Of a stretch of 64,000 nt of DNA, positions 14,700 through 26,230 are shown in pieces. The position numbers were made by a program, and so were the translations under genes. Source of the stretch: Epiperipatus broadwayi (taxonomy: Eukaryota; Onychophora; Udeonychophora; Euonychophora; Peripatidae); the NCBI GenBank assembly GCA_028023455.1, contig JAQFVV010012402.1, positions 11,204,292-11,268,291 of the forward strand. Reading direction: 5' to 3'. Positions within the stretch are counted from its first letter, which is position 1; each line of letters starts with the position of its first letter. The notes beneath the pieces were generated by a model. It had not been told where the DNA came from. It saw only the letters and a list, made by a program, of their open reading frames with translations, and did no database searches.

Positions 14700-17470
14700 T
14701 ATATTTTAGCATCTAAACTAATTGGCTCTCTTTCTTATCAAATGAACAACATAAATCTCTATTATCATTCTCATTGTGGTTAACAATAGAATCAGAAGTG
14801 AAATTCGGGTATCTTTTTCAATACTACACTATAATAGATTGGATGAAATTATCCAAGATATCTGCATATACAAAACATCAGTTATAGTGTACCAAAAAAA
14901 CATGCTTTTCAAGGTTTTCCTTTTTAAAATGGCAACTAATTTTTTTAAGCTGAACAAAGACACACACAAAACTAATATTAAAAGGAAAATACACAGGATA
15001 AAATACATATAAACTTAACTGCAAGAAGACTATAGTTTAAAATAATAATACAATAATAATTTAATATGAGAGTTAGACAATCAGTACTACATTTAGCCAA
15101 AATAATAAATGTTGGCATTGTGTTTAAATGAGTATTTGTAACATATCTTCAAAATGTAATCAATTCAAAGAGTAAAATATTTGAATTGAATTTATTATTA
15201 TTGCTTAATTAATGACTTATTTTAATAACTTTATCAATTTAAAATTATTGAGAACTTCAAAATTTAAAAAAATAAATTATTATTTTATATAATATCCTAA
15301 TGTTATAAGCCATTTACTTACAAAATAAACAATTGTATATTTTATTTGTGAACAGTCAATATAATTTTGTATTTTTCCTCATACAAACTTGAAAAGTGAG
15401 ATATTGTGGGTGATCTTTTGTGATATAATTAACCACATGATAGTAAGTTATAAATATAACTACTCATCAAATTTGAGTAGTCTTTGCTAAATTTCAGTGA
15501 TCTAAGAATCTTATCAAATTTAAACCTAAATTTAGTCATTTTGTTAACCTTCTTTAACATGGAGGAGTAAAAAAATTGCTGTGGCACTTTACCTAGCTTA
15601 GCGAAATGTTGCTTCTCATTGACCCAAATTGAGAAATTAAACATTAATAGCTATTATCATTGAATACTATTTTAATTTTTAAAAAAAATTAAATATTTTG
15701 AGTCATAAATTGAAATTTTAAAATATCACTTACAGAACTCTACTGTAATTCCATAATCATTTCGTCTAATTTTAAAAAGTAAAATAACTTGCTGAAAGTG
15801 ATATTGGCTATTTTCCTAAGGATTACCTCGAATATTATGTTCATCATAAAAACTCATAAATTATCACATTGTAAAAATTTGCTTTTATGAGAATTGCATA
15901 AAACTACAAAGAAGCTTGGTTAGTTAAATTCAAGTTGGTGGATTACTTTGTTTGGTTTCATAATCTATTAAGTGATCTGAACTATAGCAACAGTCATCAA
16001 TGGATTATTGAAATTGCTTTGTCATATGTGAAAAATCTTATCTATACTTTTGGATACCATATATAGCTACAATCAATGAATTAAAATCTTTCTTTTAAGA
16101 TGAATGCTATCATGAGTGCAATCTCAACCAAGGGATTACAGATTTAAATGGATTAGTTTTTCATATTTTGTAAAACAATCAAGTCTTTACAAATTATGAA
16201 AGTCGATATTTATAAAAGGAACAATTATTATGACCACATCTGTTGGAATACATATAATAATTATGATTTGTTCAAAGTTTTTGGGAAATCATGTTGCTGG
16301 ATTTTCGTTATAAATCTCAATCTCTGAAGGAATTCACTATATTATAGGATTAAGTGTTATTTGTATATTTGTAAATTTATTTTTAGCATAACTCCAATGA
16401 TATTCAGATACAATTGAAATTTTAAAATGAGCCTGAATAAAATCTCAATCAGTTATTCCAAGAATGTCAATTAACCATTTTACAGAGATTAAATAGTTGA
16501 TTTTATTATTGGTTTGTTTGAATGTTTAAAATGTTTACATTTTAAATAAAGTTCTCATAAAAATACTGGTATAACAAAGGCACAGGTAAATATTGTAGAT
16601 TTCCAAAGTGTAAATGTGTGTTTGATACATTATTGATATCAGAGATATGTTGTATTAAGCTCTCAGTTAATGTACAAGCTGCCATAACCCTCTTAATAAT
16701 AATTTATTTGTTAAATTGATCCTTGGAACCAACCTCTTATCTTCTCCAGTCCATGTGTCTTTAATCAATGAAGTAAAAGCCATAAAAGGTTACCCTTGCA
16801 TTTACCCAAGAAATGTTCATGTGATCTAGAAAGTCCCATGCTGTATAGTAAAATACTCTTGTGGTGGTGATACTTGTAAACATTATTTGTCAGTGGAGGC
16901 AGAATCCTAATAAAACATTTGAAGTTTAGATGTTATAAGTTAGAAAGCCTAAAATGTCATGCCATTTAATATAAGATTTGTTGTATTTATTACTTTTAAG
17001 TATTTTAATAACAATCATACTACATTTGGGTACTTGTTCGTAAAAGGGTTAAGCAATCCAGCTGAGGCCTAGAATAAAGGTTATGGACTTTCAAATCTTT
17101 ATTATCAAGATATTAAAGGATGCAATAAAACATCCCTAAAAACAGCTGTAACTGGTGTTCAGGCTTTGAATAAATATTCTACAGCCCTCTCCAAAAGAGT
17201 ACTTTGTTTGCATCCATTTTCTTGATAACACAGGTAGCTATAACCCAATATTAAAATATTGAGTAAAGAGGAACAGTGCAATGTTATTCTGAAATGTTTA
17301 GAGAAGTTCTATTGTTATAATTATTGTTGAATATTTTTGGTATAATTATTTTTATAAGGAATAATAAATTAATTGTTATTGTTGACTATATTATTGTAGT
17401 CATTAATCAAAGTTGTCATCATCATTGACAGAATTTAATATGGTTTGGGTCATATTTACACTTTGATTAA
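14700..17470. other. AT-rich stretch without recognisable genes
   Basis: No coding region, RNA gene or repeat family recognised. The frame at 14,776-15,012 has no recognisable motif and is treated as chance. Confidence 0.45.
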
Positions 17471-17473
17471 AAA

Positions 17474-18107
17474 TTGAAATACAAGCATTCTTATACTTGG
17501 AACTTAATTGTAAATATAGGGGATTTGAACTCAGATTTTCAAGCAACCTTCAACTATCCACACTATCCAATACCATTGATGTGCATGACCACACATATTT
17601 AGAAAAGATAAATAATAATCACCAATATATGTATTTTGTGCTGAACCAGCACTCATCAGTTGGTCCAGATTATCATGTCATATATATATATATATATATG
17701 TCCACAGATGGCGTTCTACCAAAAACACTGATCAAGCGTATGTTTTGTTTACATAAACGTCAGAGTAGCATTCACTATCTCTAACTATAATTCCACTTTC
17801 AGATCATGATTTCAAGCTATTTGCTATCAAATCATGATCTGAAAGTGGAATTATAGTTAGAGATAGTGAATGCTACTCTGACGTTTATGTAAACAAAACA
17901 TATGCTTGATCGGTGTTTTTGGTAGAACGCCATCTGTGGACATAAATACAAGCGTTAGCAAGTTTTTTTTTAACTTGCATTTTTGTTTATCATATATATA
18001 TAATCAGTTCTCAATTTATATTAAGATAGCAAATCTTTATACTTTAATGGACAGGTTTCAACCTTCAACTCTTCAGCCATCCATACTATTGAAAATCTGA
18101 TTATAGG
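17474..18107 (+). repeat. R1 interspersed repeat with a fold-back insertion
   Basis: R1 sequence flanks the (TA)n tract: the left half at 17,474-17,690 matches 20,890-21,063 (GGGGATTTGAACTCAGA, GCACTCA..AGTTGGTCCAGATTATCAT), and the right half at about 17,990-18,107 matches 21,070-21,182 (CAGTTTATATTAAGAT-type block, GCAAATCTTTATACTTTAAT, CCAACTCTTCAGCCAT). About 285 bp that are absent from the other R1 copies sit between the halves, inside the TA tract. No coding potential is visible in R1. Confidence 0.8.
17697..17988. mobile_element. Fold-back insertion made of two opposed retrozyme-monomer pieces
   Basis: Arm 1 (17,697-17,827) runs in the plus orientation of the 60.3-64 kb monomer, from TCCACAGATGGCG to ATTTGCTATC. 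Arm 2 (17,828-17,988) is its reverse complement, running from AAATCATGATCTGAAAG outward to GCATTTTTGTTTATCAT. The arms are almost perfectly complementary over about 115 bp. Arm 2 extends about 45 bp further outward, through the short hairpin of the monomer. The junction of the arms lies inside the hammerhead core, so neither arm keeps a whole ribozyme: arm 1 stops in the CUGACGA box and arm 2 starts at the GAAA box. Both outer ends abut TA-repeat DNA. Confidence 0.85.
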
Positions 18108-18109
18108 AT

Positions 18110-18770
18110 GCCCAAAGCCCATGCAGATGCCAATGTTGTTGTTATGCCCATATTGACCTCAAGGTCACTGTGCTCCCTCATGTTGAAACAGTAAGATTCA
18201 TATTCGAATCTTAAGTTTCACCTTTTTCTGTCGTCTCTCACTGACCGGTCTATCCCGCCCAAATTTAAACTTTTTGGTATCGAATTGTGTGTGTAGCAAT
18301 ATTAAAAATGTATAAATATATGTAGAATTCAGCATAAACATGCACACATTTCGATCTCAAATTAAAGGCAATAAATAGGGATAAAATAATATAATTTAGA
18401 TTTCTTTTAATTATATATAATTTTGTATAATTTTAATCATTTATTTTGGATTATAAAGTTTGTATTTATTGTTTTGTTTAAATTTCGTTTAATAATAATT
18501 CTAAAATAATCTGATGTAATATTTAATTAAAAGTTAAAATAATCTTATGTTCCCTTTTTGTCTTTGAAATTTAAAAGCATTGGTCAGTGATAGATAATAG
18601 ATTAATTAAAGAAAAATTCCCCAAAATGTAATTAGTAAATGTAAAATGTAAACAATAGAATGACAGCTTTCTTTAATTAAAACCAACAAAATGCATTGAT
18701 TATCCTCAGGGCAGATTAAGTAGAACCTAAAAATACCTTAACAAAAATGTGAAAGATCAAGATAAGAAAA
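18110..18770. other. Intergenic, nothing recognised
   Basis: The first 170 bases are somewhat richer in GC and look like an old inserted fragment. The rest is AT-rich and featureless. Confidence 0.4.
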
Positions 18771-18772
18771 GA

Positions 18773-19092
18773 GGCCATCTTAGACTTGCTGGAGACATTC
18801 ACTTCAACTTTAGCTTTGCTCTCGATCACTGAGAGTCTCCAAAATATAAAAATAATTTGTTCCTGCCAAGGTATGACCGAGTAAAGCATCGAGATTATTC
18901 TCCATTGGGAGATGGCCTATCGGATGCCGAACTTTCCATTGCCCATCATAAATTCACCATGAAGATATGCTGCCTGAAATAAATGAGAAAGCTGCTGCTG
19001 CTGTGAAAGTAAATGAAATATAAATACAAGAAAGAATTGCCACTCGTGAACTTTTTGCTGCTAAACTAATGGAATCAGAAAACTTCTTATAA
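18773..19092 (+). pseudogene. Unidentified coding-like relic
   Basis: I do not recognise the family. The stretch is GC-richer than its surroundings and reads as protein in pieces broken by stops: GHLRLAGDIHFNFSFALDH (about 18,773-18,829), then RYDRVKHRDYSPLGDGLSDA and its continuation through HHKFTMKICCLK to a stop at 18,980-18,982 (start about 18,866), and in another frame LPEINEKAAAAVKVNEI followed after a stop by IQERIATRELFAAKLMESE. The amino-acid composition is much more protein-like than neighbouring chance frames. It may be a decayed gene, a processed pseudogene, exon remnants or an old transposon ORF. A poly-A tail is not evident, and frame shifts or introns cannot be told apart by eye. 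Confidence 0.3.
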
Positions 19093-19339
19093 AACAGGTA
19101 CCTGTCTGTGTTCAAACTCTAGAGTACTCTAATAATATGCTGTAGCACTTCTTCATATTACTTATCTAAATTATAAAATGTAAAAACTATCATTTGTATA
19201 ACTAAAATTGAATAATTAATTTAATGTGTAAATTTCTTTAATAATCTAGCTTACCTCAATCTATCTTTCTTGGGTGCGTATTTCTCAAATCTACATTTTA
19301 TCTATCGTTATTATTTAATTATTGCATGCTCATAATTGT

Positions 19340-19470
19340 CTCAATTTTCAAAGTTTAAATCTATGATCGCTTGGAACAATGAATGCGTGTCAATTTTTCA
19401 TTAATATTTGCTTTCATAACTAACTTAACTTTCATATAAATCGACACGCATTCAATGCATCATTTATTGT
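19340..19470. repeat. Short imperfect inverted repeat
   Basis: GAATGCGTGTCAATTT near 19,382 is answered by AAATCGACACGCATTC near 19,437, with about 40 bases between. It could be the core of a small MITE. Flanking target duplication not found. Confidence 0.4.
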
Positions 19471-19639
19471 AATGCAGGGATCTACTACTTCACAAATGGT
19501 GACGTATTAGTTATAATAATTCCCAATTTATATATGTTTTGTATTTATTAAATCATCATGAATAATTCCAGAAAATTACATTTCTTTGAGAGTCACCAAC
19601 GTTCTTTAGTAAATGTTGATAATGTAGGGCCGAATTAGA

Positions 19640-20010
19640 AATCTATTTAAATCTTATCATAATCGTTTATACTTATACATGTTACGTTTTAAAGACGCGA
19701 TGATCTATTCTGCCGTAAATATTCCGGATTCTTCAGGGTTGAAATTAACCCTAGTCGTCCTACACAAGCGGACATAATAAATGCTCCCATAGGATTTGAC
19801 CCATCATGCAGCCAGCCGGCAAATTGCGACACGGACCACTTGTCCCTGGTTATGCTTATGTGACACCTTACTTTGTCGGGCCAAGGCAGAGACCAGCCCG
19901 ACAGTCTTATAAACTCATTCGCGGCATTGCAGTTTCAATATACTGCCATTCCATATCGCCTTTCTAAAGCATACCACGTGTTCCTTTACTTAATTTTATT
20001 ATTCTATATA
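19640..20010. other. GC-richer island, unrecognised
   Basis: About 300 bases with GC clearly above the window average, including GCAGCCAGCCGGCAAATTGC near 19,808. It looks like part of a foreign repeat or an LTR but matches nothing else in the window. No frame is convincing as a protein. Confidence 0.3.
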
Positions 20011-20014
20011 TCAC

Positions 20015-20815
20015 TCCACCTCTGCATTATCTTCATAATTCACTCTCAACGAAATGTTTGCCCTTAGTTATAAATAAATATTTTAATTAAATAAATATAT
20101 GTCTGCCGTTACTCTTATAACCCTTACTTTAGACTCTTGCATTGCAAAGGTATAAATCCCTCCAGCATGCATTAGAAATACTTACTTGAGAATTTTAGGT
20201 AGCTAGATTACACCTTCAAATAAGTGAATTCCCTTTGTAAACATTACAGTATGAGTCCTCAAGATAAAATAATGTCTAAACAAATAAATGTATTCCTTTT
20301 GTAAGCATTACAGTAACGGAAATATCGCTACTGAAGTTCTCAATATAAAATAATGTCTAAATAAATAAATGTATTCTTTAAAATATAATCATGTCACAAA
20401 TCCCGCTACTGAAGATTTGAATCCACAAAATATTATTAGTAAATGATTGTTTTATTAAAATGTATTAATAAATAATTTTAAACTATACGTCTGCAGTTAC
20501 GTTTCATTTATTCGATACCCATTCTATATAATATTTCCTCGATTATATAAATACGAATGTTTAACTAATATTAGTTTGATTATTGACTAACTCGAAAATA
20601 AAATCATGAATCTCTTGCATATCCCTGACCACTGTGCCTAAAGAAATATTTGCTAATGTCGCATCAGATGCGTTGTTTCATGGATTGTATTGTGGAACCG
20701 ACAAACTATGTTCGAACTCAGTACCACGGGTGGCTTCGCTACCTTGATGGTGCTGCTGTTCTGTGTGGTGGTCGAATTCTGCACTATGTTTACGAGTCAC
20801 ACATTTTCTGACTGT
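20015..20815. other. Intergenic, with one GC-richer fragment
   Basis: A near-duplicate segment, TTTGTAAACATTACAGTA at about 20,235 and TTTGTAAGCATTACAGTA at about 20,298, indicates a small local duplication. The piece at 20,620-20,820 is GC-richer and unrecognised. Confidence 0.35.
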
Positions 20816-20819
20816 TACA

Positions 20820-21182
20820 ATGTATAGGGAAGTATCTATTTAAATACATAGAAGAGGGATGGGTAGAATATAGGCTTAATAAGTAAGATTTGAAATACAG
20901 GCATTCTTATACCTGGAACTTAGTTATAAATATAGGGGATTTGAACTCAGACTTTCAAGCAGCCTTCACCTATCCACACACATGCAGAAAAGATAAATAA
21001 TCACCAATATATGTATTTCATGCTGAACTAGCACTCACTAGTTGGTCCAGATTATCATCTCCCACATATATATATATATATATAACCAATGCTCAGTTTA
21101 TATTAAGATGGCAAATCTTTATACTTTAATGAACATGCTTGAATCTACACCAACCTCCAACTCTTCAGCCATGCATAAAATC
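20820..21182 (+). repeat. R1 interspersed repeat, empty copy
   Basis: Same order of blocks as 17,474-18,107, but the (TA)n tract at about 21,064-21,082 contains no insertion, so it serves as the empty-site reference. The block upstream of 20,890 (CCCATCCCTCT in reverse complement) is also shared with the inverted copy near 59,900. Its right end abuts the truncated LINE at 21,184. Confidence 0.75.
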
Positions 21183-21183
21183 A

Positions 21184-22650
21184 GGTGGCAAAACTTAACA
21201 GATCCATATTTTTTTTAAAAAAATCCAATTATTTTGAAGCTAACATATCATCAACATATTTAAAGCTTCTCAAAGTATTTCACTAGGACCAGCAGCTTTT
21301 CTCTTTTTAAGATTACAAAGAGCTGTGTTTGGTTTGATAATCTGCAAATCTTTATCCAAATTTAAATGAATAGGTAAAATTAACATATCATCAAAGTTAT
21401 CTCAATTTTTGTATCATTATTCAAAATATAATCAAATTAATTTTTTCACTTATTCAAAATATCATTAACATCATATAAGACAATATCATTTCTAGATTTA
21501 ATAGAACTGTGATAGCATTTTTAGATCCATATGTTGTTTTCAATGCATCAAAAAAAGTTCTAAAATGATCATGATCAGTATACATCTTTATTTTTTGTAA
21601 TTTTGATCCATCATTGAACTTCTGCCTTATCAAGTTCTCCATTTAATATCATGTATTTCCTTTTAATCAAAATACTAATAATGAGAACATTATTCAAAAA
21701 GCCAGTTCAGATTCTTTTTTTAGTTAAACTAAAAATAGATTTATTTCTATCCATAATACAGTCTTTAAGAGACATTCAATAACATGATAATTCTGAAAGT
21801 CCAAATTAGCAATTTTAATGTTTAATGGCTGTTGAAATGTATTATGAATGGTAGATTTTTCTAACTAATGAACATTAATTTTTTTATGAATATAAATGGA
21901 ATTATATCTATTTCTTAATGCAACTTCCATTTATAATTTTTGAGATACAAATTTATGATCTATCCAGCAATCTGCACTTACAAGTACTTATGTAATGTGA
22001 ACTTCTCTTGCATTTGGATTCTTCACTACAATGCAATCTATTAAATGTCTTGTTTTGAGCATGAATGTACCCATGTGTTTTTATAATGGATTTTCTATCT
22101 AGGCAAAGTATTTGTGATAATCAATCTAGGCATTATGCAAATATATAATAATAAGAATGCCATTCAAATTTACAGCACTATTACTATTATTTCTAATAAC
22201 ATTTGACTGAAAGATACTATTTATACCAACACATGCATTAACGTCTTCAATTTTGATGGTATTGCTGTAATAATCCTGTATAATAAGAAAAAAGCTTTCA
22301 TTCTCTGAATATAAGGTGGAACATAAACACTAGTAAAATGAACACTAGTACCATTATGCAAGACTAATTTTAATACCATTAGTCTTTCATTGGTATAAAG
22401 AGGATTTCCAACAATAGAGGATACAAAATTAGATTTAACAGCTATTTCAACATTAGATTTAACAGCAATTCCAATATTATCTAATCTTCTTTCACTGACT
22501 TGCCTTCCATGAAAACTTATATTCATTTACCTGTTCCATCAAATTAACCTCTTCTGGGAGACAAGTTTCAGTAAATGCAGCTATATAATTCTTCTGTTTT
22601 GGTATTGAATAGTTTGTATTAAGTAAAGTTTGCACATTCCATGTACTCTT
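21184..22650 (-). pseudogene. Degenerate RTE-like LINE: APE endonuclease and start of reverse transcriptase
   Basis: Relic of the common RTE-type non-LTR retrotransposon whose ORF joins an APE-like endonuclease to a reverse transcriptase. Reading the minus strand: STWNVQTLLNTNYS near 22,645, AAFTETCLPEE near 22,575, the segment RRLDNIGIAVKSN then SSIVGNPLYTNERLMVLKL and FTSVYVPPY (22,310-22,510), SADCWIDHKF near 21,950, TDHDHFRTFFDALKTTYGSK near 21,550 and KRKAAGPSEI near 21,285. These match, in order, the endonuclease start, the central endonuclease, the ADCWTDH block, the inter-domain region and the GKAAGP entry to the reverse transcriptase. Several stops and frame changes make it dead. It stops before the catalytic YADD, where the R1 copy begins, so the 3' end is missing. 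Confidence 0.8.
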
Positions 22651-22654
22651 ACTT

Positions 22655-23284
22655 AGAAAAAAGTAGATTTATAACAATTACCTTTAGTACTATCATGGCT
22701 TCCTACTTTACTATGACTGATGTTAATATTATTATTACTGTTATTATTTCTATCAGTGTAACACCTAGCCAGACTGTGTAAGACAGGCACTTTTTAGATC
22801 ATATTTTCTAGACTTTTTCACTTTCATGATAGGCAGGGGATTGTTAAAAATGATACCAAACATACAATCTTTTTTTTGCAGCTAAAATCCCTGTCTAACT
22901 CAAATCCAATTCCAAATTGACTATTTGACAATTGTACTGCCTCAGAAAAGATCAGAACTAAGGACTGCCAGTTTATTAAACCCATCATTGCCTTCTTAAT
23001 TCTTAAGGGCTTGAATAGAAAAAGGGGAAAAGGAATCAAAAATGTTGGGCATATAGTTAGAGGATGGAAATGGAATTCCACACGTACATAATTCCTAGCT
23101 TTTGATGAACACAATGCAGTGGAAATATTCTTATTCATCACTGTTTATATGTTATTCACAATTGGCCTTCATATCTGGTTGTCATTTCACTATCCTCCAT
23201 CTGTGGAGGCTACTGTTTACCTAAACATAGCACCAGCTAACAGCATTGTATTGTATTATTACTGTTTTTTACTCATTTAATCTT
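22655..23284. other. Intergenic, possible LINE 5' flank
   Basis: No domain recognised. The minus-strand frame 22,824-23,141 (105 codons) has no family motif and is probably chance, though it lies where a 5' untranslated region of the LINE would be. Confidence 0.35.
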
Positions 23285-23422
23285 TATACCATTTACCCCT
23301 TCTTAGACACTTTATCAACAAGAACTCTGATGATGACTGTAGGACAGCCGAAACTGTTAGTATAATACAAATAATACAAATAAAAGTATTGATAAAGTGT
23401 CTAAGAAGGGGTAAATAGTATA
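23285..23422. repeat. 34-bp inverted repeat with a hammerhead-like centre
   Basis: Arms 23,285-23,318 and 23,389-23,422 are complementary with one mismatch (ATTTACCCCTTCTTAGACAC ... GTGTCTAAGAAGGGGTAAAT). The loop contains CTGATGA (23,327-23,333) and CCGAAAC (23,348-23,354). It resembles the terminal hammerhead-bearing repeats of Penelope-like elements, although no Penelope reverse transcriptase is seen next to it. Confidence 0.6.
23327..23363 (+). ncRNA. Candidate decayed hammerhead ribozyme
   Basis: Core boxes CUGAUGA and GAAA are 16 nt apart. Stem II would be CUGU/ACAG with loop AGG plus a G-C pair and mismatches at its base. Stem III would be ACU/AGU with loop GUU, and the predicted cleavage follows the A of AGUA (about 23,362). 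The bases next to the core that should form the inner part of stem I do not pair; only the distant 34-bp arms do. Activity is doubtful. Confidence 0.35.
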
Positions 23423-23424
23423 AT

Positions 23425-24395
23425 AGAAATCAATACATAGGAAAAGAAAAAGTAGAAAATTATATTGCTTTCATTTAATCTTTACAGTCTTAAAACATTC
23501 ACATTTAATATTGAGGATATTTAAGAAATGACTGTTATATACCTATCACAAAATTTCTTAAATTTTATTCATAGGTTATATAATTTACATAAATCAACTT
23601 TATCCAAAGAAAATTTCAGATGATAGTTTTAGCTACCTATTTGAATTTTTGTAATAAATAAAGTAGCAAGTTGTTCAAGGTAGACCATAATCCTACTAAA
23701 AGGGTGCCATTTTGATGTACTGCATTTAAATAACTTAGTATATGTAAAATCTTTCTTTGCCATAATCCTTGCTAAATTGCTTGCACAACTATCTTCAAAT
23801 GTTAATCCAACTTAAACTATATCTCCTCTACATTCATAAGGTAAATTTTGATCTTATATATTTCTATTGCAAAAATTATCTAGAATTTATATTCCATTTG
23901 TTTCAGATATTTATATATTTTCCATAACAGATTATCAATTCTTCATAAACAGTTAATCAAATTGAAGATGCTGCTATAAAATTTTATTAAAATTTTTATT
24001 CCATATAATACTTCTGCTATTTTATACTCTTAGAATAATTTAGTAACTTGCTGGGTGTGTCTTATTTTTGATGTTAAAGAAATATATTTTAAAAAATAGA
24101 CGTTAAATTTAATATATTTATTTGACTAAAATTTTTTAGGCATCTTAATTATTTGTGCAATTTCTTAAACTATATATATTTCAATCCTTTTATTTTTCAT
24201 TGATTTTGTATTTTGTATAATGTTTTTGTTGACTAACTTCATATATTAAAAGTTACGTTTATACCTTAGGTTTTGTTCAGTCTATCCATATTAAAAGTTA
24301 ATTTTACATCATAGATTGTAAATTTCTATAAATATTTGTAATACTTTTGAAACAACAATGCAGATAATTTGAAGGAATATTTTTCTATGAACAAT
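23425..24395. other. AT-rich stretch without recognisable genes
   Basis: No coding or repeat signal recognised. Confidence 0.45.
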
Positions 24396-24399
24396 TATT

Positions 24400-24610
24400 A
24401 TGTAATCATAAATATATGACAGTATAGAGAAAAGCTTTCCTAAAGTCATGTTTTTTTAAGCAGTATATACTTAGCCAATTTTCGACTATTACAAATCATA
24501 GTCTTGTAATAGTTGAAAGTTGGCCAAACACATACTGTTTAAAAAATATAAAAAAATGGACTTTATGAAAGTTTTTCTCTATTCGGTCAGTTGTATATTT
24601 ATGATTACAT
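24400..24610. mobile_element. Fold-back (MITE-like) element A
   Basis: Arms 24,400-24,494 and 24,506-24,610 are complementary with scattered mismatches and small indels; they start with ATGTAATCATAAATATA and meet at a short loop near 24,500. No transposase is present. The superfamily is not assignable because no clean target duplication is visible. Confidence 0.7.
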
Positions 24611-24731
24611 TAGTCTTAATTCAAGTTATACTTTTATAATTAAATTACCACATATATTAAAAGGGTAACTTTTTATTTGAATGTGGTGTTAGAGTTATTA
24701 AATGATTTGTATATAAGAACATCTATATCTA

Positions 24732-25090
24732 TTTTTACACAGAGGTTAAACTCTCCATAGAATAGTGCCAGTCAGTGCAAGACAGAGTAATCAATGGATG
24801 CAAGAAGGTTTTTACATAAAATTCCTATCTTGTGCCTACTCATCCAATATCTCCACTCTAATTTCTAGTTAGTAATTTCATCAGTGAAGAGCCTTATATC
24901 TGAGAGCACTGCACCTAGATCCAAGGCTCCTCACTGATGAAAGCCACTAGATAGAAACTAGGCTGGGAATGAATATTGGATAAGTAGGAACTGGATAGGG
25001 ATTTTATGTACACACCTTCTTGCATCCATTGATTACTCTGGATTGCACTGAGGGGTGCTACTGTATAGAGAATTTAGTCTCTGTGTAAAC
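24732..25090. mobile_element. Fold-back element B, copy 1
   Basis: Long imperfect palindrome. The arms begin with TTTACACAGAG..TAAA and contain AGAGTAATCAATGGATGCA (near 24,783 and, inverted, 25,020). The centre carries TTTCATCAGTGA / TCACTGATGAAA around GCACTGCACCTAGATCCAAG. A second copy of the same family is at 42,925-43,340 and a partial one at 42,360-42,500, so it has moved as a unit. No coding capacity. Confidence 0.75.
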
Positions 25091-25094
25091 AGCT

Positions 25095-26220
25095 TGTGTA
25101 CACATAAAGAATGATGATCATATGATGTTTAATGGTTTTATATCTATTATTATCTTTAAATCCTTTATTAAATTTCCTTATGCAGTTTAGTTTAAATATA
25201 TCTAGCTGAGAGATTGGTGATCAAAATTAAAACTGATTTAAAATCAATTTTAAAGCTGCATGTATAAAATTACTTATTGCAATAAATCACAAATATAGTC
25301 TTTCTTTCTGAAGAACTAATACTAAATGACTAAATTTAAACAGGAAATCTAAAGAATGATTAGGTACTAAAACACTGTATACAAACAAAATGTTGATTTA
25401 ATTATAGGGCTCTTTATATGTTCATTACTGCATCTTACTGATGATGTAAGACTCATTAAAGTTAATGGTGTAGTTCTAAAATTAGATACTAAAATAAATC
25501 ATTTTGAATGGTGAGCAATGGAAAATTATCCCTGGAAATGATCAAGTATTATTCATTGGTTTATATATTCTGTTGCCCAGTTAAAGCAATCTGCCCTCTG
25601 GCCAGAAATTAGACTTACATTCTTTCATTATACATCTGGTTATAAAATAGATGGAATATTGGTATATGCACATAACTTTTACCAATGTGAATTATATTAC
25701 TAATAATTGTTCATAACTGTTCAGATCAAGGAGAGTAAATCATTATAAATAAATATAATCACCACAACTTATAAAATTATGATCTAATATATATATATAT
25801 ATATATATATTAACATCAAAAATCTCCAAACCATTAAGCCTAAAAGAATTGTTAGTTATCACAATATATCCATCCTTTTTTTATATTCCATTCTTACTGC
25901 ATTACATTTGTTCATTCAATAATTTTAATTTTAAAATCATCTTTAAACATTAAATCCAAAATTCCTTTTTTGTATAGACACCAAATTTACTCTTATTTTT
26001 TCATAAATTCATAATTTGAATAGTTTATTGGCGGTTTCTATTTCTGATCTTTAAAGAATAGACTGCTTTCCTTTTTATTAGCATAAAATATCTCCATTCT
26101 GAATAATCTATTTATTCCTATATATATATGAACTTTTATTTACCATATCTACTCTTCATTTATCTATTTTTTTGTCTTTTATTATTGATAATATCTTCTA
26201 TTCTAACCTTACTACTGTAA
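25095..26220. other. AT-rich stretch with one (TA)n tract
   Basis: A TA repeat at about 25,786-25,811 is the only recognisable feature. Confidence 0.45.
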
Positions 26221-26230
26221 TTAAAAATTT

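Noticed and set aside
17497-18100. Two small plus-strand frames (95 and 64 codons) across the R1 copy
   Set aside because: They run through R1, the TA tract and the fold-back arms and have no protein character.
22824-23141. 105-codon minus-strand frame as a gene or LINE ORF1
   Set aside because: No zinc-knuckle, coiled coil or other ORF1 feature is visible, and the frame is rich in residues that AT-rich chance frames produce.
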